Source of the DNA: Pseudomonas sp. BCA17
GTDB lineage: Bacteria > Pseudomonadota > Gammaproteobacteria > Pseudomonadales > Pseudomonadaceae
DNA length: 64,000 nucleotides
Direction of reading: 5' to 3'
NCBI RefSeq assembly: GCF_004519405.1
Contig: NZ_SGWI01000008.1
Coordinates: 186,001 to 250,000, forward strand
A program made the translations under genes and the position numbers. The notes under the pieces are model-generated. The model was given only the letters and a program-made list of their open reading frames with translations. It had not been told where the DNA came from and made no database searches. Shown here in pieces: positions 27,051 through 34,570 of this stretch. How positions within the stretch are numbered: position 1 is the stretch's first letter; each line of letters begins with the position of its first letter.

Positions 27051-27761
27051 CTAAAGCAGCCCTGCTTTGGAGGCTCTGAGTACGGCGGCGATCTTGTTGT
27101 TGACCCCCAGTTTGTTGAACGTGCTTTTGATGTGAAAGCCTACGGTGCGCTCGGACAGGCAGAGAATCGTAGCGATGTCTCCGGCGGTCTTGCCCATGGC
27201 CGACCATTTGAGTATTTCCGTTTCACGGGGGGGCAGTTTGCAGCACTGCGACGCATTGGGCCCCTCGGTGTACTTTTGCGCGACCACCGCGTGCATTGCA
27301 TGGCAGAGCCATAACACTTGGCCGGCTTTCTCATACAGCTCCTGCGGGCTCACTTCACCACTGCTGCGCGCGAGGGTCAGCATGCTGTAGACCCCCTTGA
27401 AATCATGCACGGGCTGCGTCCACGCACAGTTCACCCCAAACGATTGGGCCAACGACCATAAGTTGGGGGCTGCCTCGAATGCTTTTTTTTCCCAGACGAT
27501 GGGCAGTACGCAGCGTTTGCAGTGGCCAATAATCGGGTCTACGTGGGAGAGGTGCGCCTGTTGATACAGTTCATTCCATTCCTTTGGGTAATTATTGAAT
27601 TGAATCGGTTTAGTTTGGTTGTCCGCTAGTTGGGAGCTCATTGTAAAGGAGCAGTATTGGAAGCCGAGTTCATAAGTATGGTTAAGGACCATTTCAAACA
27701 CACTGGTGATCTCGTTTTCACCCTCCAGTTTGGGGAGCCGGGTATTGCGCCATTTCACCAT
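27051..27761 (-). CDS. LuxR-type quorum-sensing regulator, solo
   Basis: The 236-residue regulator has an autoinducer-binding domain (about 15-165) and a C-terminal LuxR helix-turn-helix (about 176-236: LPPRETEILKWSAMGKTAGD, TVGFHIKSTFNKLG). The acyl-homoserine-lactone pocket residues appear conserved: Trp62, Tyr66, Asp75, Pro76 and Trp90. The usual glycine before LT/LS seems replaced in VYSMLTLAR. No luxI synthase lies in the window, so it is an orphan (solo) receptor. The coding sequence and the gap beyond are AT-richer than neighbouring genes. GGAGAG lies before the ATG. Confidence 0.85.
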   Translation of the reverse strand: MVKWRNTRLPKLEGENEITSVFEMVLNHTYELGFQYCSFTMSSQLADNQTKPIQFNNYPKEWNELYQQAHLSHVDPIIGHCKRCVLPIVWEKKAFEAAPNLWSLAQSFGVNCAWTQPVHDFKGVYSMLTLARSSGEVSPQELYEKAGQVLWLCHAMHAVVAQKYTEGPNASQCCKLPPRETEILKWSAMGKTAGDIATILCLSERTVGFHIKSTFNKLGVNNKIAAVLRASKAGLL

Positions 27762-28209
27762 TTGTAACTCTCCATGGATTTTACGTGGCGTGGGGGCTCT
27801 TTTCGTCCCAGTGCACCACGGAAATGAGTGTAGGACATGGCTTACGTGTGAACATGAAAAAAAGGACAGGTAATTGGAGCTTTAGCACTAATAATTTGTA
27901 CGTCGGGCATCTTCTTGTATAAAAAACTTGGCTGGAGTTAAATTTTTTATTGAATTGAAGGGGTTGTAGATAATATCGGAATGATGGCTCTTTGCGTGTC
28001 TGTTCATATCTCAATGAATGGTTAACGGGTTAATAGCGAAATAGTTTGTCCAACTAGTTTTCCATTTGGCGCTGGTGGTTTGATCTTTTCGAACTCTGTA
28101 CTGGTGCCGGTTAGCGTCGCTTTGGCCACGGCAATGCCAGTACAAATCAGCGGTGTTTGCGCAGGCTGCTTTGAGGGACACTAGAGCCCTGTGCAAAACG
28201 GAGTTCCCC
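27762..28209. other. AT-rich intergenic region between luxR and fpr
   Basis: A 448-bp divergent spacer, markedly AT-richer than the surrounding chromosome around 27840-28080. A 77-codon open frame on the minus strand has no ribosome-binding site or recognisable domain and is not called. No convincing lux box, ANR box or terminator was seen; it must hold the luxR and fpr promoters. Confidence 0.5.
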
Positions 28210-28986
28210 ATGACGGCCAGTGCTGAGAAATTTACCCGCCAGACCTTGCTCGACGTGCAATCGTTGACCCCCAGCCTGTTTACCTTGCGCACCACCCGTG
28301 ACCCCGGCTTTCGGTTCACCGCTGGCCAGTTCGTGCGCCTGGGGGTGACCAAGGCGGATGGCAGTACGGTATGGCGCGCCTATTCCATCGTGTCCTCTCC
28401 CTTTGACGAGCACTTGGATTTCTTTTCCATCGTCGTGCCGGGGGGCGAATTCACCAGTGAGCTGAGCCGTTTGCAGGTGGGCGATACCCTGATGGTGGAG
28501 CGCCAGGCTACGGGCTTCCTGACCCTGAACCGCTTTGTGGATGGGCGTGACCTGTGGCTGCTGGGGACCGGCACCGGCGTGGCACCCTTCCTGTCGATCC
28601 TGCAGGACTTCGAGGTCTGGGAGAAATTCGAACGTATCGTGCTGGTGTACAGCGCCCGGGAAGCCAAAGAGCTGGCCTACCAATCGTTGATCCGCGAGCT
28701 GGGCGAGCGTGAATACCTGGCCGAACACGCCCACAAGCTCACCTATATCCCCATCGTGACCCGTGAGCAGCACCCGGGTGCGCTGAATGGGCGCATCACC
28801 ACCTTGATCGAAAACGGAGAGCTGGAGCGTGCGGCCGGCGTCGAGCTTACCGCGGAACACGCTCGCGTACTGATTTGCGGTAACCCGCAAATGGTCGATG
28901 ACACGCGTCAATTGCTCAAGCAGCGGGATATGCAACTGAGCCTGAGCCGTCGTCCGGGCCAGGTGGCAGTGGAAAACTACTGGTAG
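28210..28986 (+). CDS. fpr: Ferredoxin/flavodoxin-NADP+ reductase
   Basis: The 258-residue FNR has the FAD motif RAYSIVSSP, the NADP-binding motif LLGTGTGVAPFLSIL, CGNPQMV, and the C-terminal aromatic end AVENYW. It exchanges electrons between NADPH and ferredoxin or flavodoxin, supporting Fe-S assembly and redox-stress responses. The ATG at 28210 is chosen over an in-frame extension; GGAG is close upstream. No finR-type LysR regulator is adjacent. In PAO1 a ferredoxin reductase gene also flanks mscL. Confidence 0.9.
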   Translation: MTASAEKFTRQTLLDVQSLTPSLFTLRTTRDPGFRFTAGQFVRLGVTKADGSTVWRAYSIVSSPFDEHLDFFSIVVPGGEFTSELSRLQVGDTLMVERQATGFLTLNRFVDGRDLWLLGTGTGVAPFLSILQDFEVWEKFERIVLVYSAREAKELAYQSLIRELGEREYLAEHAHKLTYIPIVTREQHPGALNGRITTLIENGELERAAGVELTAEHARVLICGNPQMVDDTRQLLKQRDMQLSLSRRPGQVAVENYW

Positions 28987-28990
28987 AAAA

Positions 28991-29012
28991 AAGGCGCCTC
29001 GAAAGGCGCCTT
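28991..29012. terminator. Bidirectional terminator between fpr and mscL
   Basis: AAGGCGCCT-CGAA-AGGCGCCTT is a 9-bp perfect stem with a tetraloop between the convergent fpr and mscL genes. A-residues precede it on the plus strand (giving a T-run for mscL) and CTGGTTTTC follows it. Confidence 0.82.
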
Positions 29013-29026
29013 CTGGTTTTCATGGG

Positions 29027-29443
29027 TTAAAGCGGTTTGTTGTTCTGAGCCTTGAGCAGGTCGCGGATCTCGGTGAGCAACTCCTCTTCTTTGGTCGGCG
29101 TCGGCGGCAGGGTTGGAGCCACCGCTTCTTCGCGCTTCAGGCGATTGATTGCCTTCACGCCCATGAAGATCGCGAACGCGATGATCACGAAGTCGATGAT
29201 GCTTTGGATGAACTTGCCATAGGCCAGCACCACTGCCGGAGCATTGCCTTGCGCCGCTTTGAGTTGCACGGCAAGGTCTGCGAAGTCCACGCCGCCGATC
29301 AGCAGGCCGATGGGAGGCATCACCACGTCCCCTACAAACGAGGAAACAATTTTACCGAAGGCGGCACCGATGATGATACCGACGGCCATGTCGACCACAT
29401 TGCCTTTGACGGCGAAGGCCTTGAACTCACTGATCACGCCCAT
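29027..29443 (-). CDS. mscL: Large-conductance mechanosensitive channel
   Basis: The 138-residue inner-membrane channel opens under osmotic downshock. The N-terminus MGVISEFKAFAVKGNVVDMAVGIIIGAAFGKIV forms the S1 and pore helix TM1; TM2 is SIIDFVIIAFAIFMGVKAINRL; a C-terminal helical bundle follows (KEEELLTEIRDLLKAQ). Its position next to katB matches the PAO1 order. Confidence 0.95.
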   Translation of the reverse strand: MGVISEFKAFAVKGNVVDMAVGIIIGAAFGKIVSSFVGDVVMPPIGLLIGGVDFADLAVQLKAAQGNAPAVVLAYGKFIQSIIDFVIIAFAIFMGVKAINRLKREEAVAPTLPPTPTKEEELLTEIRDLLKAQNNKPL

Positions 29444-29730
29444 AAGTTATTCCTTGTTACAGATGAGAAGGGTGGAGGTCAGTGTAAGTCAGTCGTAGCA
29501 GCCTTGCTTGAAACAACCGTTAACACTGTCGGTTCTTATCGACACATTAAAACGCAAATAGTTTGCAAAGTGCCATCAATCGCGCGCGTTTTACCGCTGA
29601 TTTCAGGCGCTTACAATATTATTTTCTTAATCGGCCCTGTGGCGTTTTTCTATTTATCTTCTGACTCCCAGGTCACTAGCCTCTGGCAAGCACAACTGAA
29701 TGTGCATTAAAAAAACCAGAGGAAACCTTG

Positions 29731-31272
29731 ATGAACACTCCCATGAACCGCAGGCCAGTATCGGCGCGTCATGCGCTGGCGCTGGTGACCGCCAGCCTGC
29801 TTTCCCTCTCCGTGCAAGCCGCGAACCTGACCCGGGACAACGGTGCAGCCGTCGGTGACAACCAGAATTCACAAACCGCCGGTGCCAATGGCCCGGTACT
29901 GCTGCAAGATGTGCAGTTGATTCAGAAGCTGCAGCGTTTCGATCGCGAGCGCATTCCGGAGCGTGTTGTGCACGCCCGTGGCACCGGCGCCCATGGCACC
30001 TTCACGGTCACCGATAACCTCAGTGATCTGACCAAGGCCAAAGTGTTCGCAGCCGGCGAAACTACGCCCGTGTTTGTGCGCTTCTCTGCGGTCGTTCACG
30101 GCAACCATTCGCCGGAAACCCTGCGTGACCCACGGGGTTTCGCCACCAAGTTCTATACCGCCGAGGGTAACTGGGACCTGGTGGGCAATAACTTCCCGAC
30201 GTTCTTTATCCGCGACGCCATCAAGTTTCCGGACATGGTTCACGCCTTCAAACCGGACCCACGCACTAACCTGGACGACGACTCGCGCCGTTTTGACTTC
30301 TTCTCCCATGTTCCAGAGTCCACCCGTACGCTGACCGAGTTGTACTCCGACTCCGGTACCCCGGCCAGTTACCGGGAAATGGACGGCAATGGTGTACATG
30401 CCTACAAGTTGATCAACGCCAAGGGCGAAGTGCACTACGTCAAGTTCCACTGGAAGAGCCTGCAAGGCATCAAGAACCTTGATCCCAAGCAAGTCACCGA
30501 AGTCCAGGGGCGTGATTACAGCCATATGACCAACGACTTGGTCACCCATATCAATAAGGGCGATTTCCCCAAGTGGGATTTGTATGTGCAAGTACTCAAG
30601 CCCGAGGACTTGGCCAAGTTTGATTTCGACCCGCTGGACGCCACCAAGATCTGGCCGAACGTGCCGGAGCGCAAAGTCGGGCAAATGGTGCTGAACCGCA
30701 ACCCGGCCAACGTCTTCCAGGAAACCGAGCAAGTCGCCATGGCCCCGGCCAACCTGGTACCGGGCATCGAACCGTCGGAAGACCGTTTGCTGCAGGGCCG
30801 GGTGTTCTCCTATGCCGACACCCAGATGTACCGCCTGGGGCCGAACGCCCTGCAACTGCCGATCAATGCTCCACGGGTGACCGTCAATAACGGTAACCAG
30901 GACGGCGCGATGAATTTCGGCAAGACCACCACCGGCGTGAATTACCAGCCGAGCCGACTGATGCCACGGGAAGAGCCGCAAACCGCGCGCTACAGCCAGT
31001 CGGCGCTGTCGGGCAGCACTCAGCAGGCGAAGATCCAGCGTGAGCAGAACTTCAAGCAGGCCGGTGATCTGTACCGCTCCTACAGCAAGAAAGAACGTCA
31101 GGACTTGATCGACAACTTTGGCGGCTCTCTGGCCACCACCGATGACGAGAGCAAGCACATCATCCTGTCGTTCCTCTACAAAGCCGATCCGGAATACGGC
31201 ACCGGCGTGGCCAAGGTCGCCAAGGGTGATTTGGCGCGTGTGAAAGCGCTGGCGGAAAAACTCACCGACTGA
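29731..31272 (+). CDS. katB: Periplasmic-type monofunctional catalase
   Basis: The 513-residue clade-3-like small-subunit catalase has an N-terminal signal peptide cleaved near VQA-AN (residue 30). Catalytic His81 is in ERVVHARGTGAHG, the Asn in DLVGNNFPTFFIRDA, and the haem-ligand Tyr in RVFSYADTQMYRLGPN. It converts H2O2 to water and oxygen. The start is the ATG at 29731 with AGAGGAAA upstream; a TTG one codon before is not needed. The ankyrin-repeat gene follows, as in P. aeruginosa, where AnkB is needed for full KatB activity. Confidence 0.93.
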   Translation: MNTPMNRRPVSARHALALVTASLLSLSVQAANLTRDNGAAVGDNQNSQTAGANGPVLLQDVQLIQKLQRFDRERIPERVVHARGTGAHGTFTVTDNLSDLTKAKVFAAGETTPVFVRFSAVVHGNHSPETLRDPRGFATKFYTAEGNWDLVGNNFPTFFIRDAIKFPDMVHAFKPDPRTNLDDDSRRFDFFSHVPESTRTLTELYSDSGTPASYREMDGNGVHAYKLINAKGEVHYVKFHWKSLQGIKNLDPKQVTEVQGRDYSHMTNDLVTHINKGDFPKWDLYVQVLKPEDLAKFDFDPLDATKIWPNVPERKVGQMVLNRNPANVFQETEQVAMAPANLVPGIEPSEDRLLQGRVFSYADTQMYRLGPNALQLPINAPRVTVNNGNQDGAMNFGKTTTGVNYQPSRLMPREEPQTARYSQSALSGSTQQAKIQREQNFKQAGDLYRSYSKKERQDLIDNFGGSLATTDDESKHIILSFLYKADPEYGTGVAKVAKGDLARVKALAEKLTD

Positions 31273-31284
31273 TCCGGTGGTTCC

Positions 31285-31310
31285 GATCGACGCCCGAGGG
31301 GGCGTCGATC
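31285..31310 (+). promoter_or_regulatory. Intercistronic hairpin katB-ankB
   Basis: GATCGACGCCC-GAGG-GGGCGTCGATC is an 11-bp perfect stem with a 4-base loop, 13 bases after the katB stop and 18 before the ankB ATG. No T-run follows, so it is more likely an mRNA 3'-end stabiliser or partial attenuator that sets the KatB:AnkB ratio than a full terminator. Confidence 0.65.
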
Positions 31311-31327
31311 TCTGACAGGAGAACCCT

Positions 31328-31867
31328 ATGCGAATTTCCATCGGTTTGCTGATGGCCATGCTGGCGTTTGTCGCCCATGCCGAGCCCCCCGAACCGGCTG
31401 CACTCAAGGCGCAGCTTCAGGATTATTACTTTGACGCCGCCCGCCGTGGCGACCTCGACATGCTCAATACCTTTATCGAATCCGGCTACAGCCTCAACAC
31501 CCAGGACGACAAGGGTTACACCGCACTGATCCTTGCCGCCTACCACGGCCAGGGCCCTTTCGTGGACCGTCTGCTCAACGCCGGCGCCGACGCCTGTGTG
31601 CAGGACAAGCGCGGCAACACGGCGCTGATGGGCGCGATCTTCAAGGGCGAGCTGAAAATCGCCCAACGCCTGCTGGCCACCGATTGCAACCCCGACCAGC
31701 GCAACGGCGCCGGGCAGACAGCGGCTATGTACGCAGGCTTGTTCAAGCGCATCGAGTTGCTTGATGAGTTGCAAGCCAAAGGTGCCGATCTCAACGCCGA
31801 GGACCGGCTCGGCAACAGTGCTTCACGATTGGCCAGCGGTGAAATCCGGACCCCGGCGCCGCGCTGA
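31328..31867 (+). CDS. ankB: Ankyrin-repeat protein AnkB, secreted
   Basis: The 179-residue protein has a signal peptide (MRISIGLLMAMLAFVAHA) and about four ankyrin repeats: the DYYFDAARRGDLDMLNTFIESG unit, then KGYTALILAAYHGQGP, RGNTALMGAIFKGE and AGQTAAMYAGLFKR. Its P. aeruginosa counterpart sits behind katB and supports catalase activity, perhaps as a periplasmic scaffold. It shares a transcript with katB across a strong hairpin. Confidence 0.85.
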   Translation: MRISIGLLMAMLAFVAHAEPPEPAALKAQLQDYYFDAARRGDLDMLNTFIESGYSLNTQDDKGYTALILAAYHGQGPFVDRLLNAGADACVQDKRGNTALMGAIFKGELKIAQRLLATDCNPDQRNGAGQTAAMYAGLFKRIELLDELQAKGADLNAEDRLGNSASRLASGEIRTPAPR

Positions 31868-31902
31868 GCTATCATCGCGGTTTTTCGGTTGGAGGTTCTC
31901 AA

Positions 31903-33270
31903 ATGGCAAAGGCCAAGCGCATGTACGGCTGCACGGAGTGCGGCGCGACCTTTCCCAAGTGGGCCGGCCAGTGCGGCGAGTGCGGCGCGTGGAATACCCT
32001 GACTGAAACCATGATCGAAAGCGGCGGTGCGGCGGCGCCTGCCGGCCGCGCCGGCTGGACCGGGCAACAGGCCCAGATCAAGACCCTGGCCGAAGTCAGT
32101 GTTGAAGAAATCCCGCGTTTCTCCACGGCGTCCGGTGAGCTGGACCGTGTCCTCGGCGGTGGCTTGGTGGATGGCTCGGTGGTGTTGATCGGCGGCGACC
32201 CGGGCATCGGCAAGTCCACCATCCTGCTGCAAACCTTGTGCAGCATCGCCAGCCGTATGCCGGCGCTCTACGTCACTGGCGAAGAGTCCCAGCAGCAAGT
32301 GGCCATGCGCGCCCGGCGTCTCGGCTTGCCCCAGGACCAACTGCGGGTGATGACCGAAACCTGCATCGAGAGCATCATCGCCACGGCCCGTATCGAAAAG
32401 CCCAAGGTCATGGTGATCGACTCGATCCAGACCATTTTCACCGAGCAATTGCAGTCGGCGCCGGGCGGTGTGTCCCAGGTGCGTGAAAGCGCGGCGCTGC
32501 TGGTGCGGTATGCCAAGCAGAGCGGCACGGCGATCTTCCTGGTCGGCCACGTGACCAAAGAAGGTGCGCTGGCCGGGCCACGCGTGCTTGAACATATGGT
32601 CGACACTGTGCTGTATTTCGAGGGCGAGTCCGATGGGCGCTTGCGCCTGCTGCGCGCGGTGAAGAACCGTTTCGGTGCGGTGAACGAGTTGGGCGTGTTT
32701 GCCATGACGGACCGTGGGCTGAAAGAAGTCTCCAACCCGTCGGCAATTTTTCTGACGCGTGCTCAGGAAGAAGTCCCGGGCAGTGTGGTGATGGCAACGT
32801 GGGAAGGTACCCGCCCGATGCTGGTGGAAGTGCAGGCGCTGGTGGATGACAGCCATTTGGCCAACCCGCGCCGCGTAACGCTCGGTCTGGACCAGAACCG
32901 CCTCGCGATGTTGCTGGCGGTATTGCACCGCCATGGTGGTATCCCGACTCACGACCAGGACGTGTTCCTCAATGTGGTCGGCGGGGTCAAGGTGCTGGAA
33001 ACCGCCTCCGACCTGGCGTTGATGGCGGCGGTGATGTCCAGCCTGCGCAATCGGCCATTGCCCCATGACCTGCTGGTGTTTGGTGAAGTCGGCCTGTCTG
33101 GCGAAGTGCGCCCGGTGCCCAGTGGCCAGGAGCGCTTGAAGGAGGCCGCCAAGCATGGCTTCAAGCGCGCCATCGTGCCCAAGGGCAACGCGCCGAAAGA
33201 GTCGCCGGCAGGTTTGCAAATTATTGCTGTCACGCGCCTGGAGCAGGCGTTGGACGCACTGTTCGAATAA
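31903..33270 (+). CDS. radA: DNA repair protein RadA
   Basis: The 455-residue RadA (Sms) drives branch migration in recombination. It has an N-terminal zinc finger with Cys10, 13, 24 and 27, a RecA-like ATPase with Walker A GDPGIGKST (98-106), the RadA-specific KNRFG motif near residue 250, and a Lon-protease-like C-terminal domain (LVFGEVGLSGEVRPV). The strong GGAGG lies 10 bases before the ATG. A secreted protein of unknown function follows within 16 bases. Confidence 0.95.
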   Translation: MAKAKRMYGCTECGATFPKWAGQCGECGAWNTLTETMIESGGAAAPAGRAGWTGQQAQIKTLAEVSVEEIPRFSTASGELDRVLGGGLVDGSVVLIGGDPGIGKSTILLQTLCSIASRMPALYVTGEESQQQVAMRARRLGLPQDQLRVMTETCIESIIATARIEKPKVMVIDSIQTIFTEQLQSAPGGVSQVRESAALLVRYAKQSGTAIFLVGHVTKEGALAGPRVLEHMVDTVLYFEGESDGRLRLLRAVKNRFGAVNELGVFAMTDRGLKEVSNPSAIFLTRAQEEVPGSVVMATWEGTRPMLVEVQALVDDSHLANPRRVTLGLDQNRLAMLLAVLHRHGGIPTHDQDVFLNVVGGVKVLETASDLALMAAVMSSLRNRPLPHDLLVFGEVGLSGEVRPVPSGQERLKEAAKHGFKRAIVPKGNAPKESPAGLQIIAVTRLEQALDALFE

Positions 33271-33286
33271 ATCGGGAAGGGACGCT

Positions 33287-34024
33287 ATGCAACGATTGAG
33301 TTACCCGGGCCTCGCGGCCCTGTTTGTCCTGCTGGTCGGCGCACCCGCCATGGCCTGGGCTGCGCAGCTACCGGCCGGTTACCGCCTGGCGCAGACGCTG
33401 ACGATCGAAGAGGGCCGTCAGTTGCAAGTGCTGGAAGACCAGCGCATCAGCGCGCAGCTGCATAAGGACAGTTGGGGCAACGGGCAGCTTGAAGACTCGT
33501 TTGACGAGCCCGGCGACCTGGTCGACAACCCGCTGCTTGAAGCCCGCGTGCGGTTGGTGTCGGCTGCCGGTGAGGAGATCGCGCAAGAGGACCTGGGCTA
33601 CCCGTTGGCCAAGGTCAAGAAAGCTGCGCTCAACGGGCTGCCCGAACCTGTGTATTTTTTGATCGTTGATCAAACCGCGTCGATGGGCACCTACAGCGGC
33701 CCGGCCACCCAACTGTTGCAGCCGGCCACACAGCAACTCAAGCCGATGAGCTACAAGAATGCCGAAGGCAAAGTCCAGCCGTTGACCCTGGCCCACACGG
33801 GCAAGGCGGCCTGGAAAGTGGCTCATCCGGCCAGCGGCGGGCCGGATGAGTTGTTGCAGGTTTCATCCTTCATGGAGGGCGAAGGTGAAGGCGAAGAGGA
33901 TGATTTCACCACCCGTTATCAGACTTATCGCTTTGTCGACGGGCAATGGCAGAGCACTTCAAGCCAGAGGAAGGGTTACTGGGACATGGAAAGCGACTTT
34001 CCGGCACGAACCGCATTTCCCTGA
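33287..34024 (+). CDS. Secreted protein of unknown function
   Basis: The 245-residue protein has a signal peptide (MQRLSYPGLAALFVLLVGAPAMAWA, cleavage near 25). The mature part has no cysteines or known motif that I recognise; a notable acidic stretch GEGEGEEDD lies around residue 205. It starts 16 bases after radA with GGAAGGGA upstream, so it is probably co-transcribed. The PAO1 locus also has a hypothetical gene next to radA. Confidence 0.7.
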   Translation: MQRLSYPGLAALFVLLVGAPAMAWAAQLPAGYRLAQTLTIEEGRQLQVLEDQRISAQLHKDSWGNGQLEDSFDEPGDLVDNPLLEARVRLVSAAGEEIAQEDLGYPLAKVKKAALNGLPEPVYFLIVDQTASMGTYSGPATQLLQPATQQLKPMSYKNAEGKVQPLTLAHTGKAAWKVAHPASGGPDELLQVSSFMEGEGEGEEDDFTTRYQTYRFVDGQWQSTSSQRKGYWDMESDFPARTAFP

Positions 34025-34028
34025 GTGA

Positions 34029-34397
34029 TCACACTTCCAGTAAAGCGCCGAGTTCCCGCTCGAGTTCTTCCGGGTCACCCAGGTTCAGCTCGATCAGCCG
34101 GCGCAGATGGCTGATCGAGTCCAGGTCGATTTCTTTGCACACAAAACCCAATTGGCCGTCCTCCTCGTGGGTCAGTTTCACCTGCATCTTTATATGTGCC
34201 TTCGGATCGAGGCGGATATCGACGTCGAACGGCAGCGCCTTATTGCCTTTCCAGGGCTCGGGCCGTTTTATCGCTAAACCTTTTAGCGACAAATCTACCA
34301 ATTTCACTGGCCATTCATGGCCGTTTTGCCGAAGTTCGGTCACAGCGTCAATCGCGATCCGGCGGAAACAGCGACGGTCTGGCGAGTGGTCGGTCAT
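34029..34397 (-). CDS. mapZ: Single-domain PilZ c-di-GMP receptor (MapZ homologue)
   Basis: The 122-residue PilZ protein carries both c-di-GMP motifs: RRCFRR (8-13) and DLSLKG (35-40). The C-terminal DLDSISHLRRLIELNLGDPEELERELGALL matches the P. aeruginosa PilZ protein PA4608 (MapZ) closely by memory. There, c-di-GMP-loaded MapZ binds the chemotaxis methyltransferase CheR1 and alters swimming. It is convergent with the radA operon and divergent from cstA. Confidence 0.85.
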   Translation of the reverse strand: MTDHSPDRRCFRRIAIDAVTELRQNGHEWPVKLVDLSLKGLAIKRPEPWKGNKALPFDVDIRLDPKAHIKMQVKLTHEEDGQLGFVCKEIDLDSISHLRRLIELNLGDPEELERELGALLEV

Positions 34398-34570
34398 GGT
34401 GAATCCCTCTGTGGATAGAAGCAGTGTAGCCCTGCGCTATCGTCGGGCGTCTTTTTCTGCTTTTTTTGCCGTTGCAAGGCTCTAGACCAACGTAGGGGGG
34501 TGGCCTTTGAGGCCAACAGCGCTAAACTCGGGTTGGCTGTTCTTCTGTCCACCCTGGCTGGAATATAAAA

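Noticed and set aside
27781..28014. 77-codon frame in the AT-rich luxR-fpr gap
   Set aside because: No ribosome-binding site, odd composition, and no domain; AT-rich non-coding DNA is the better explanation.
31540..33219. 559-codon open frame on the minus strand
   Set aside because: Antisense to radA and ankB; low-complexity His/Gln/Arg-rich product.
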